The translations under genes and the position numbers were made by a program. The notes under the pieces were generated by a model. It saw nothing but the letters and a program-made list of their open reading frames with translations. It had not been told where the DNA came from and did no database searches. Below, piece by piece: positions 31,519 through 40,844 of a DNA stretch of 64,000 nt. Every line of letters starts with the position of its first letter. The first letter of the stretch is position 1. The DNA comes from Flavobacterium hibisci (lineage in GTDB: Bacteria; Bacteroidota; Bacteroidia; Flavobacteriales; Flavobacteriaceae), in assembly GCF_020026925.1 (NCBI RefSeq), contig NZ_JAIQDW010000001.1:434001-498000 (forward strand), read 5' to 3'.

Positions 31519-33834
31519 CTATTCCTGCTTTGCTTTATTAGACATTTCTAAAATCAATTTTCCTCCGTTTGTAATAGCATTGTGTGAAATTGTATAATTT
31601 TCTACAGCTGCACTGTTGTATTTTATTTTGTTGATATAGAGGTTTTCCATACTGTTTTGAGGAGCTTCAATTATAAAATTTTTGCCTTTATAATAGTTAG
31701 GATTTAGCTGAATGGATACTTTAGAAAAAGTTGGACTTCCTATCTGATATTGAGCCTCCTCATCTGTTCCTCCATTCAGCTGAAATAAGCCAATTTTAAG
31801 CAAAACATTCAAACTTCCCATTAAACCCTGATCTTCATCTCCGTTGTAACCTGTAACCGGAGATAATCCGCTGAAGGTTTCTTTCACAACGTTTCTGGTC
31901 CAGTATTGTGTCAAATCTGGCCTTCCTAATGCATTAAAAATAAAGGATGTCTGAATGGAAGGCTGGTTACCAAAATTAATTGGAATACGGCTGAACTCCG
32001 GATGCAATTCGGCATCATGTGAAGTTCCTGAAGTAAATTTTAACTCTTTTGCCGTTTCAAATTGCTTATTCAGTTTTTCAACCGCTTTTTGCTTTCCTCC
32101 CATCAATTCTGCTAACCCTTCAATATCATGCGGTACAAACCAGGTTGACTGTGCTCCGTTTGACTCTATAAAACCGTTTTCATATTCATACGGATCATAA
32201 TTTTCGCGCCACTTTCCTTCTACATTTTTAGGACGCATCCATCCGGAAGTTTTATCAAAAACATTCTGGTAGTTTTTAGACCTAGTCATGAAATAATCAT
32301 AATCTTCCTTATGGTTTAATTTCTTAGCCAATTGTGCCAGTGTCCAGTCCTGATAAGCATATTCCAATGTCTGACTGGCTCCGTCCTGATGACTTCCAAA
32401 ATTGCCTTCAGGTAGCGGATACGGAACAAAACCTTTTTCGATATAATATTTCAATCCCCCACCAACATCCGTGTTATGTTCGTATCCTGCTTTTCCCATG
32501 ATGCCGTTTAACATGTGGTTTTTCTTCAGGGCAATGTATATGGCTTCTAAATCGTCTTTTACAATTCCTTTTTGAATGGCGGTCACTATAAAAGGTGTCG
32601 TAGAAGCGCCTGTCATTACATAGGTATCATTTCCTCCCGAAGGACCACGCGGAATCATACCTCCATCTTTATAATATTGCATTAAAGAATGTACAAATTC
32701 ATCCATAATTTCAGGATAAACGAGTCCCCAAAGCGTATTGATTGTCCATTGGGCTCCCCAAAATGCATCAGAATTGTAATGATTGAACTTTGGTTTTCCG
32801 TTTGCATCAAGAGGCAATTGCCCAATTCTGAATTTTTCTCCGGTATTATCTGGATAGGCACCGTTTGCATCACTGATAATTTTTCGTCCCTGCAAGGCAT
32901 GCCAGAGATCAGTATAAAATCGTCTTTGATCAATTTCACTACCTCCTTCCACTTTTATTCTGCCCAATAAACTATTCCATTCATTTTTTGAATCAGAGAC
33001 TGCTTTATCAAAATCCCAATGCGGTAGTTCCAACTGCATATTGTTAGTAGCATTTTCTACAGAAGTATAAGAAATAGCTGCTTTCATCAGGATTTCTTCT
33101 TTGGCTTTGCTAAAATTTACTAAATAATTACCTGTAGCTGCATTTCGTTCAATTGAAGAAACAGGCTCATTAAATTTAATTTTGAAATATACTGTTAAAG
33201 GTTTCGGACGTCTGAAATTGGTACTTAAAACCAACGATCCTGAAAGTTCATAATCATTATTTTTTTCAAGCGTTCCGTTTGTATTTTCACAAGGTCCTAA
33301 AATGGTGTTCAGATTGAAAAGAATTCCTCTTTGGCTATTTTTTGGGAATGTATATTTATGAAAGCCAACTCTTTTGGTACTGGTCAGTTCTGCTTTTATT
33401 TGGTACCTGTCGAGTGTAACGGAGTGATAACCTGGAAATATTTTTTCAGACTCATGACTAAATTTAGAATAAAAATCTGAAAAGATATTTGCACTATTTC
33501 CATTACTAATCGTTACAGGGATTACTGAAAGTGCAGACATTTGCCATTCATGAACGTGGCTAAAACCTTTTATTGTATCGGTTGTATATTTGTAACCGCC
33601 TCCCCAATCCCCTTTTATTTCGGTATCCGGGTTTAAATTTACCATGCCAAACGGACGGCTTGCAGATGAAAAGAAAAACCATCTTGAATTTTCTGTATCA
33701 AGCAACGGATAAACCATGTTTACTAATTCTCCTTTTTTTGCAGAAGAGATTTTTTCAGCTTTGCATGAAATTAAAAAAATAAGTAGTAAACTTATTCCGA
33801 AGCGTCTTAATGTATAAATTTTATTGATTATCAT
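31519..33834 (-). CDS. GH92-family alpha-mannosidase, variant site
   Basis: A 771-residue lipoprotein (signal ending F-L-I-S-C-K). The GH92 plan is clear: N-terminal P-F-G-M-V-N-L-N-P-D-T, the barrel with G-G-N-D-T-Y-V-M-T, and W-F-V-P-H-D-I-E-G-L. The usual N-D-D-x-G-x-M-S motif is replaced by G-D-E-D-Q-G-L-M-G (D666, E667, D668), so the base region is altered although acidic residues remain. Activity may be on an unusual mannoside or another alpha-linkage. It is the first gene of a five-gene run ending at 25770 and lies 71 bp before the canonical GH92. Confidence 0.85.
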   Translation of the reverse strand: MIINKIYTLRRFGISLLLIFLISCKAEKISSAKKGELVNMVYPLLDTENSRWFFFSSASRPFGMVNLNPDTEIKGDWGGGYKYTTDTIKGFSHVHEWQMSALSVIPVTISNGNSANIFSDFYSKFSHESEKIFPGYHSVTLDRYQIKAELTSTKRVGFHKYTFPKNSQRGILFNLNTILGPCENTNGTLEKNNDYELSGSLVLSTNFRRPKPLTVYFKIKFNEPVSSIERNAATGNYLVNFSKAKEEILMKAAISYTSVENATNNMQLELPHWDFDKAVSDSKNEWNSLLGRIKVEGGSEIDQRRFYTDLWHALQGRKIISDANGAYPDNTGEKFRIGQLPLDANGKPKFNHYNSDAFWGAQWTINTLWGLVYPEIMDEFVHSLMQYYKDGGMIPRGPSGGNDTYVMTGASTTPFIVTAIQKGIVKDDLEAIYIALKKNHMLNGIMGKAGYEHNTDVGGGLKYYIEKGFVPYPLPEGNFGSHQDGASQTLEYAYQDWTLAQLAKKLNHKEDYDYFMTRSKNYQNVFDKTSGWMRPKNVEGKWRENYDPYEYENGFIESNGAQSTWFVPHDIEGLAELMGGKQKAVEKLNKQFETAKELKFTSGTSHDAELHPEFSRIPINFGNQPSIQTSFIFNALGRPDLTQYWTRNVVKETFSGLSPVTGYNGDEDQGLMGSLNVLLKIGLFQLNGGTDEEAQYQIGSPTFSKVSIQLNPNYYKGKNFIIEAPQNSMENLYINKIKYNSAAVENYTISHNAITNGGKLILEMSNKAKQE

Positions 33835-34007
33835 TTATTATAAGATATTGGCTGGTCATTATATGCTTATTTTACTTTGGTCTTCAGGCATTATATATTA
33901 GTAAAACATTCTATAATTTTTTAACAAGTAAAAAAAACACGATTCTTTCTATAAATAAAAAAAGTGTTTAAGGGATGTTTTTAAACAGTTGAATTAAAAT
34001 TTTAATA

Positions 34008-34039
34008 AAAAGGAGAAGAATTAAGTCTCTTCTCCTTTT
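34008..34039 (-). terminator. Terminator after susC-susD
   Basis: A 12-bp perfect stem (AAAAGGAGAAGA / TCTTCTCCTTTT) with an 8-nt loop. On the minus strand T-rich sequence follows. It lies 33 bp after the SusD stop and separates SusC/SusD from the GH92 operon. Confidence 0.85.
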
Positions 34040-34071
34040 ATGAATTAAAATTTAGTTTTTGGTATTATGCA

Positions 34072-35691
34072 TTAATTAGGATATCCATCATTTTGAGTTA
34101 AAGCCGGATTTAAAACTCTTGCATTTGTTGGAATTGGGAAAACACGACGATACGTATCTGCGTTTGTTTTATATCCCCATTGTCCTTCATATTTTCCAAA
34201 ACGGATCATATCATTTCTATGCCATGCTTCCCAAGCAAATTCACGAGATCTTTCTTTGTAAAGATCTTCAAGGGTTACACTGCTCCATGCAGCAGAAGTA
34301 GTACGGTTTGAACGCACCATATTAACAAGTGCTAAAGGATTTTGTCCTAAAGTTTCAGCACCTCCACGTAAAATTGCTTCAGCTTTCATTAATAATACAT
34401 CTGAGTAGCGTAAAAACGGTACGTCATTATTTTGATTACGGCTGGTAGAAGTATTGTCAGGATAAAATTTGATATTTCTATATCCCATATTCCACGCAAT
34501 TTCATCATTTCCTAAATCAAACAATGTAACGTTTTGGCGAGGTACAATGTTTGGTGTCAGATCAACCTGATACTTGTATTCAGCACCGCCATCTGCTCCA
34601 GTGTAAAACTGGTCATATCCTTTTTTTGTTGTAGTAACCATTACAGGAGTTACACCGTCATTTAAATATTGTAACCCTGTTAGCCATTGTTTGTTACGAA
34701 TATCATTAACATCATTAAAATGAGCATAAAATTCAGGAAGTGTACTTCTGGCTGCACTTGGTGTAAACGGAAGACCAAATTTAGTTCTTTCAGACCTTGG
34801 CACATCATAACGGGCGTGATACATCTGACCATTAAAACCAACTGTAGTTGCTACAGGATCATAAGGAACCGCGAAAATAAACTCCTTCATTTGTGGCCCA
34901 TTACTTGGGTAAAACATTTGAAGATAAGTCGCTCTAGGCTCAACATTATACAATCCTGATTTAATAACTTCATCACAAGCTGCAATACACTCATTATAAC
35001 GTGATGTGCCTGTATATACCTGAGCGTTCAGATACAATTTAGCTAACATTGCATTTGCTGTTTGTTTATTAGGTCTTCCATAAGTTGTAACTCCTGATGC
35101 CGTATTTAAATAAGGTACTGCTTTTTTTAATTCTTTTTCAATAAAATTAAATACTTCAGTTCGGCTGGATTTCGGACGAGAACTAAAATCTCCATAAACG
35201 GTATCCAATGGTACATCTCCGTAACTGTCCATTAACATATAATAAGAAATGGCACGCATTGTTTTTACTTCAGAAATTAAAGTGTTTTTTTCTGCACCTG
35301 CCGGCATTGCCTGATTTAGGATTGAAATAGTCTGATTACTGATTCCTATCACTTTAGACGACCAGTCCCAAAGACTTCCTATGATACCATTATCAGCTGT
35401 CCAGTCATGAAAATGCATGGCAATGTAGTTTCTGTTATCAAACCAGTTTCCTCCTCTAGCCGGTAAAATTGCTTCATCTGTACTCAATGATTGTGACCAC
35501 CACCAGGCAAATGAAAACTCACCACGGAATGCTGAATAGACAGGGCCTGTCGTTTGAATGTATTGAGTTGAATTCTGAGGAAATACATCCGGAGTCAATT
35601 GTGTGGTAATGGGCACATCCAGATCTTCACAAGACCAGAATAAACCAACCATAAGTACCGGAAGTCCCAAATATTTTAATATCTTTTTCAT
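34072..35691 (-). CDS. SusD/RagB-family glycan-binding lipoprotein
   Basis: A 539-residue outer-membrane surface lipoprotein (lipobox L-F-W-S-C). SusD proteins form the lid over their SusC transporter and capture oligosaccharide. The N-terminal SusD-like-3 segment (about residues 23-220) and the C-terminal RagB domain with the R-Y-S-D-V-L-L-M-K-A-E-A-I-L motif are visible. It starts 18 bp after the SusC stop. Ligand specificity cannot be inferred from sequence alone; co-regulation with GH89 suggests an alpha-GlcNAc-containing glycan. Confidence 0.93.
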   Translation of the reverse strand: MKKILKYLGLPVLMVGLFWSCEDLDVPITTQLTPDVFPQNSTQYIQTTGPVYSAFRGEFSFAWWWSQSLSTDEAILPARGGNWFDNRNYIAMHFHDWTADNGIIGSLWDWSSKVIGISNQTISILNQAMPAGAEKNTLISEVKTMRAISYYMLMDSYGDVPLDTVYGDFSSRPKSSRTEVFNFIEKELKKAVPYLNTASGVTTYGRPNKQTANAMLAKLYLNAQVYTGTSRYNECIAACDEVIKSGLYNVEPRATYLQMFYPSNGPQMKEFIFAVPYDPVATTVGFNGQMYHARYDVPRSERTKFGLPFTPSAARSTLPEFYAHFNDVNDIRNKQWLTGLQYLNDGVTPVMVTTTKKGYDQFYTGADGGAEYKYQVDLTPNIVPRQNVTLFDLGNDEIAWNMGYRNIKFYPDNTSTSRNQNNDVPFLRYSDVLLMKAEAILRGGAETLGQNPLALVNMVRSNRTTSAAWSSVTLEDLYKERSREFAWEAWHRNDMIRFGKYEGQWGYKTNADTYRRVFPIPTNARVLNPALTQNDGYPN

Positions 35692-35709
35692 AATTTTTAG
35701 AGTTTAATT

Positions 35710-38700
35710 TTAGAATATCACGTTTAAGCCAAACATAAATGTTCTGGTTTTTGGATAGAAGTTATTTGAATCTACACCTGGAGCTGTTCCTCCTTGTTCT
35801 ACTTCCGGATCAATTCCTGAATACTTGGTAATAACAAACAGATTATTAATAGTTTGATATACACGTACACTCTGAATGAATTTACTTACTTTTCCAAAAT
35901 TATATCCTAAAGTCATATTGTCTAATCTGATATAACTTCCGTCTTCTATAAAACGTGATGAATATCTGTAAGCATTAAGATCATTTGGTGATTCATCAGC
36001 AGCATCTGCTAAGATATTAGTAGTCATCGCAGTACTTGGTCTGAACAAATCAGCTCTGGTAGCATTAAAAATTTTGTTTCCGAAAACACCTCTGAAGAAA
36101 ACACTTAAATCAAATTTCTTGTACTGGAAATTATTACCCCATCCCATTAATACTTTTGGCTGAGCACTTCCTACGTAATGATAATCTACACCAATAGCAG
36201 GAGTTGTAGTTAAACTGCCATCTTTGGCAACATATTGAGATACACCTGCTGAATTTTTACCTGCATATAGAAGAGTAAAAAATTGTCCCAGAGGTTTTCC
36301 TTCTTTAAATATCTGCAAAGTACTTCCTGTTTGTCCTCCTCCGTCAGGCTGAACTCTGCGGATTGAATCTCCTCCAATAAAAAATGGATTTGTTAATTTA
36401 ACAATTTTATTTTTATTGCTTGCAAGGTTCAAATTTGTTGACCAGGTAAAGTTTGCTGTTTTAACAGGAGTAGCTGCTAAACTCAACTCGATACCTTTAT
36501 TAGACATCGTTCCACCGTTTGCTACAATTGTTCCTACTGGTACAAGAACCGGATTTACGGAATAATTAAAAATCATATCTGTTGTTTTCTTATCGTACAA
36601 ATCAACAGAACCTGTAACTTTTCCATTAAACAATCCAAAATCAAGTCCAATGTTTGTGGTAGCTGTTTTTTCCCATTTCAAATCAGGGTTTGCAGCCTGA
36701 TTTGGTCCGTAAGCACCAATTTGCTGTCCATTGTAATAAAAAGTTCCTAAACTTCCTGAAATAAACTGAGCGGTGTAAGCATTAAATCCGGAAGAGTTTC
36801 CTGTAACACCATAACTTGCACGAAATTTCAAGTCACTAAAAACTTTTTGTCCTTGCATGAAACTTTCTTTGTCCACTCTCCAGGCTCCTCCTACAGAAGG
36901 AAAATAACCCCATCTGTTATTAACTCCAAAAACAGAACCACCGTCTCTTCTTATAGTTCCCTGTAAAAGATATCTGTCACCGAAATTGTAGTTTAAACGT
37001 GCAAATTCTCCAATCAAACGTGTTTTTTGATATGCTTTGCTGTCTCCGAAATTCACAACATAACCATTTACTGATGTGTAGTTGCTTAAAGCAAGATTGT
37101 TATATCCTACATTATCTACAGGGAAATTCGTAGCTGTTGCCTGAAATCCGTCTCCCAGCGTATTTTCCTGCCATGAATATCCTAAAACAGCTTTTATTTT
37201 ATGAGCTCCAAGGGTTTTGTCCCACGTTAAGAAACTTTCAATGATATTATTCGTATTCTCATAACTGTTTCTCAATGCTGAACCATTTTGGCCAAAATTA
37301 ACAAGTGATTTATTTTGTGGTGGATCTGGGTTATTGTAGAAATTCGCACTATTATATTTTTGATAATAACTATCGTAAAACTCACCATGAGAAGTAGTCA
37401 GCTTTTGGTGCGCAATACTTAAATTATAGGTAAATCCAAAAGGAAGTTTTACCTCTGCAGTCAGGTTACCAACAAGGTTGTTTGTTTTTGTTTCGTCTGT
37501 TCCGTGTTCGATTAAGGCTACAGGATTAAAATAACCGGTACTGGTGAAATTTTCAAAAAAAGTACCGTCAGCATTTCTTACAGGTGAAACCGGAAGATAA
37601 CTTGCTGCTTGTAAAAGTACCGTATTACGCTGTGGTACATTTACATATTTACTATTAGAATTAGTTACATTCAATCCAAATTTAACTTTATCATCAAAAG
37701 CAAATTGCTCTACCGCTAAACGTGCTATTACACGTGAGAAATCACTTTTTAAAAGAACACCCTCTTTATTAAGAGAAGTAATACTCGCTGTATAACTACC
37801 GTTCTTACCGCCTCCACTCATTGATAAATTGTGGCTGCTTGACTTTGCTTTTTCTGATCTTAAAATTTCTTTCTGCCAGTTAGTATTAGCCCCTTTGTCA
37901 TTTTCAGGAGTAAAATTCAGGTTGTTTTTTGTGGTAAATGCTCTTAATTGATTTGCATCCATCATGTCCAGCTGATTTGAAACTTCTTCCCAGCCAACAT
38001 ATCCGTTATAAGCAATTTGAGTTCTGTCTTTGCTTCCTTTTTTTGTAGTAACCATGATAACCCCATTAGCGGCACGGTTACCATAAATTGCAGTTGCAGC
38101 AGCATCTTTTAATACATCAATAGTAGCGATATCATCAGGTGAAATCATTGAAATATCTACACCGGGAACACCATCGATAACATAAAAAGGTCCCTGAGAA
38201 CTATTTAATGTAGAAACTCCACGCAAAACAACAGAAGCAGTTCTTGTTGGATCTCCACTTGATGAGATATTAAGACCTGATACTTTACCTTGTAACAATT
38301 GTCCAACATCAGTAAGAGCTCCTCTATTCAGTTCTTCTGATTTAATAGAAGTTACAGAAGTTGTCAGGTTTTTACGCGAACCTTTTCCGTAACCTACTAC
38401 AACTACCTGCTCTAAAGCATTAGTAGCCGAAGCTAGTTTAATTGTTAAATTTGTTTTGGTTCCGTCTAATTTAACAGTCTGGTCTGTAAATCCAAGAAAG
38501 GATACAACTAGTACAGCATTAGGATTTGAAACTGAAATTTTGAATTTACCATCAAAATCTGTTACTACACTACGAGTAGTACCTTTTTCAAGAATGTTTG
38601 CTGCGGGCAATGGCAAATTCTTGTCATCTAAAATTACACCGGACACTTCGGTTTTTTGTGCCCATGAATTAATTGAAAGACCTAAAAAGAAGGCTAACAA

Positions 38701-38721
38701 TAAAAGTTTAAGTTTTTCCAT
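35710..38721 (-). CDS. SusC/RagA TonB-dependent transporter
   Basis: A 1003-residue outer-membrane barrel. Signal peptide (about 1-21, ending S-W-A-Q), a carboxypeptidase-regulatory-like N-domain (V-S-G-V-I-L-D-D-K-N-L-P), TonB box and plug (L-E-Q-V-V-V-V-G-Y-G-K-G), then the C-terminal 22-strand barrel. It imports oligosaccharide with energy from TonB/ExbBD. There is no anti-sigma signalling extension (STN), consistent with control by an HTCS rather than by a sigma/anti-sigma pair. A predicted HTCS promoter lies just upstream at 38758-38813. Confidence 0.95.
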   Translation of the reverse strand: MEKLKLLLLAFFLGLSINSWAQKTEVSGVILDDKNLPLPAANILEKGTTRSVVTDFDGKFKISVSNPNAVLVVSFLGFTDQTVKLDGTKTNLTIKLASATNALEQVVVVGYGKGSRKNLTTSVTSIKSEELNRGALTDVGQLLQGKVSGLNISSSGDPTRTASVVLRGVSTLNSSQGPFYVIDGVPGVDISMISPDDIATIDVLKDAAATAIYGNRAANGVIMVTTKKGSKDRTQIAYNGYVGWEEVSNQLDMMDANQLRAFTTKNNLNFTPENDKGANTNWQKEILRSEKAKSSSHNLSMSGGGKNGSYTASITSLNKEGVLLKSDFSRVIARLAVEQFAFDDKVKFGLNVTNSNSKYVNVPQRNTVLLQAASYLPVSPVRNADGTFFENFTSTGYFNPVALIEHGTDETKTNNLVGNLTAEVKLPFGFTYNLSIAHQKLTTSHGEFYDSYYQKYNSANFYNNPDPPQNKSLVNFGQNGSALRNSYENTNNIIESFLTWDKTLGAHKIKAVLGYSWQENTLGDGFQATATNFPVDNVGYNNLALSNYTSVNGYVVNFGDSKAYQKTRLIGEFARLNYNFGDRYLLQGTIRRDGGSVFGVNNRWGYFPSVGGAWRVDKESFMQGQKVFSDLKFRASYGVTGNSSGFNAYTAQFISGSLGTFYYNGQQIGAYGPNQAANPDLKWEKTATTNIGLDFGLFNGKVTGSVDLYDKKTTDMIFNYSVNPVLVPVGTIVANGGTMSNKGIELSLAATPVKTANFTWSTNLNLASNKNKIVKLTNPFFIGGDSIRRVQPDGGGQTGSTLQIFKEGKPLGQFFTLLYAGKNSAGVSQYVAKDGSLTTTPAIGVDYHYVGSAQPKVLMGWGNNFQYKKFDLSVFFRGVFGNKIFNATRADLFRPSTAMTTNILADAADESPNDLNAYRYSSRFIEDGSYIRLDNMTLGYNFGKVSKFIQSVRVYQTINNLFVITKYSGIDPEVEQGGTAPGVDSNNFYPKTRTFMFGLNVIF

Positions 38722-38757
38722 ACTCAGTATTTAGTTAATTGGTTAAAAAAGTTTATT

Positions 38758-38813
38758 CAAAATTAGTATTAAAGAATTGTTAAGAAATGGACAGGTTATT
38801 CAGAAACATGGAC
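38758..38813 (-). promoter_or_regulatory. Predicted HTCS-controlled promoter of susC
   Basis: On the plus strand CAAAATTA (complement of -7 box TAATTTTG) is at 38758-38765, ATGGAC at 38787-38792 and ATGGAC at 38808-38813. Half-sites are 21 bp apart. It matches the GH89 promoter at 43 of 56 aligned positions without gaps. The half-site nearest the -7 box lies about where a -33 box would be, as expected for an activator. The leader to the SusC ATG is about 30 nt. Confidence 0.75.
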
Positions 38814-38884
38814 TTTTTTGATAAACCCAGTAAAATCGAGGCCTGACAGGTTTTTGTTTTTTAAAATATATAACTAAACTCTTA

Positions 38885-40813
38885 TTAATACATCCATCTT
38901 ACGAAAGCTTCCATTGCTGCATAATGGGCTAATCCGAGTTCATGGTACAGATCTGCCGTTTCTTTATTTCGGTCTTCGGCTCTTTGCCAAAATTCCCTGC
39001 TGTCAGAACCCTGAAAAACGACTCCGTCTTTTTGTGACTGATGTTTGAAAATTCCTTTTCTCTTTTCCATAACCTGATCGGGTCCCATTGGTACAGCCAT
39101 TTCAATTTCATCAATTCCCCATTCCTGCCATGCGCCTCTGTACAGCCACACCCAGCAGTCTTTCATAAAATCTTTGGTCTTTAAACGATTTACAGCTTCA
39201 AAAATGGCGTCAAGACAAACTTTATGTGTACCATGCGGATCTGCCAGATCTCCCGCAGCATATATTTGGTGCGGTTTTATTTTCTCAATCAAATCCATTG
39301 TAATTTGAATATCTGCTTCTTCTAAAGGTTTTTTCTCTATGGTGCCGGTTTCATAAAAAGGAAGTTCCATAAAATGAATCTGGTTATCTGGCAATCCTAC
39401 AAAATAACAGGTAGATTGTGCTTCACCTTTTCGAATCAATCCTTTAATATTTCGCACTTCGGGAATATCAATTTCACTGTTCTTTTTATTTTGAAGAAAT
39501 TCCAGTGACTTTTTATAAATAGTATCTGCTTCAGCACTTTTAATTCCGAATCTCTCATTATAGTCGCAAACAAAACTTGCAAATCGTAAGGCTTCATCAT
39601 CTGCTACTGCAATATTTCCGGAAGTCTGGTATCCAACATGCACTTCGTGCCCCTGCTCTTGCAAACGTTTGAAGGTTCCTCCCATACTTATAATATCATC
39701 ATCAGGATGCGGACTAAAAATAAGGACGCGTTTTTTTGCAGGTTCTGCCCTTTCCGGCCTTTTACTGTCATCTGCATTTGGTTTTCCGCCCGGCCATCCT
39801 GTAATGGTACTCTGAAGTTTATTAAAAATTTTAATATTGATATCATAAGCAGGACCTAAATCGGCAAGCAAATCGCTCATTCCGTTTTCAATATAATCGG
39901 CATCTGTCAGCATCAGGATTGGTTTTTTTAGGTGTAAAGCCAAACCTAAAACTGCTTTTCGAATAAGATTATCTGTCCAGATGACATTTTCAACCAGCCA
40001 TGGCGTATTGATACGTGTTAATTTTGAAGCAGCAGCTTTATCCAGTACAAATGTGGTGTTGCTATGCTCTTGTAAAAAAGAAGCCGGAACTAAATTAGTT
40101 ACTGTTCCCTCTACCGAAGCTTTAATAATGTTTGATTTTCCTTCGCCCCAAGCCAGTAAAATCACTCTTTTAGCTTCCATAATTTTCTTTACACCCAGGG
40201 TAATAGCGGTTCTTGGCGTATTATTTAAACCCGAAAAATCGTTACTTGCCGCTACACGCGTAATGTGATCTAAAGCTACCAAGCGGGTCTTAGAATTTTG
40301 AAGCGAACCAGATTCATTAAATCCGATGTGACCATTTCCTCCAATTCCCAATACCTGCAAATCAATACCGCCCAGTGCTTCGATTTTGCTTTCATATTCT
40401 GCACAATAATCCCCAATAGCTTCTTTTGATAAAGTCCCATCTGGTATATGAATGTTTTCAGGTAAAATATCGACATGATTGAATAATAATTCTTTCATAA
40501 AACGAACGTAGCTGTTTATCGAATCGGGTTCCATTGGATAATATTCATCCAGGTTGAATGATACTACATTTTTAAAACTCAATCCTTCCTCTTTATGTAG
40601 TCTTACCAGTTCCGCATACAAACTTTTAGGACTCGATCCTGTTGCTAAACCCAATACACAGAACTGTTTTTGAGCCTGCTTTTCTCTAATCAAATTCGCT
40701 ATTTCATTGGCTACTGATTTAGAGGCTATCACTGAATTTTCATAAACCACAGTACCAATATTCTCAAATCGCTTTTCAAAGCTTGTCGCTTTGTCTATAC
40801 TGCTTTTTAACAT
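38885..40813 (-). CDS. NagB glucosamine-6-P deaminase fused to PIG-L deacetylase domain
   Basis: Residues 1 to about 290 are NagB-like: L-A-T-G-S-S-P, F-N-L-D-E-Y-Y-P-M and G-I-G-G-N-G-H-I-G-F-N-E are seen, and this domain converts glucosamine-6-P to fructose-6-P plus ammonia. Residues about 365-642 are a PIG-L/LmbE deacetylase domain with the zinc motif S-P-H-P-D-D-D and P-H-G-T-H. The two zinc-binding blocks look intact. The longest frame starts at 40867 and would overlap the GH89 gene; the ATG at 40811-40813 begins M-L-K-S-S-I-D-K and leaves a 31-bp spacer, so it is preferred. GH89 followed by this gene implies catabolism of the released amino sugar. Confidence 0.88.
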   Translation of the reverse strand: MLKSSIDKATSFEKRFENIGTVVYENSVIASKSVANEIANLIREKQAQKQFCVLGLATGSSPKSLYAELVRLHKEEGLSFKNVVSFNLDEYYPMEPDSINSYVRFMKELLFNHVDILPENIHIPDGTLSKEAIGDYCAEYESKIEALGGIDLQVLGIGGNGHIGFNESGSLQNSKTRLVALDHITRVAASNDFSGLNNTPRTAITLGVKKIMEAKRVILLAWGEGKSNIIKASVEGTVTNLVPASFLQEHSNTTFVLDKAAASKLTRINTPWLVENVIWTDNLIRKAVLGLALHLKKPILMLTDADYIENGMSDLLADLGPAYDINIKIFNKLQSTITGWPGGKPNADDSKRPERAEPAKKRVLIFSPHPDDDIISMGGTFKRLQEQGHEVHVGYQTSGNIAVADDEALRFASFVCDYNERFGIKSAEADTIYKKSLEFLQNKKNSEIDIPEVRNIKGLIRKGEAQSTCYFVGLPDNQIHFMELPFYETGTIEKKPLEEADIQITMDLIEKIKPHQIYAAGDLADPHGTHKVCLDAIFEAVNRLKTKDFMKDCWVWLYRGAWQEWGIDEIEMAVPMGPDQVMEKRKGIFKHQSQKDGVVFQGSDSREFWQRAEDRNKETADLYHELGLAHYAAMEAFVRWMY

Positions 40814-40844
40814 TTCTTTTATTTTTTGGTTAGTATATAATTTT

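Noticed and set aside
33835..34007. HTCS-type promoter before the GH92 operon
   Set aside because: No ATGGAC pair and no TAnnTTTG box with the right spacing could be found, so co-regulation of the GH92 genes with susC is not claimed.
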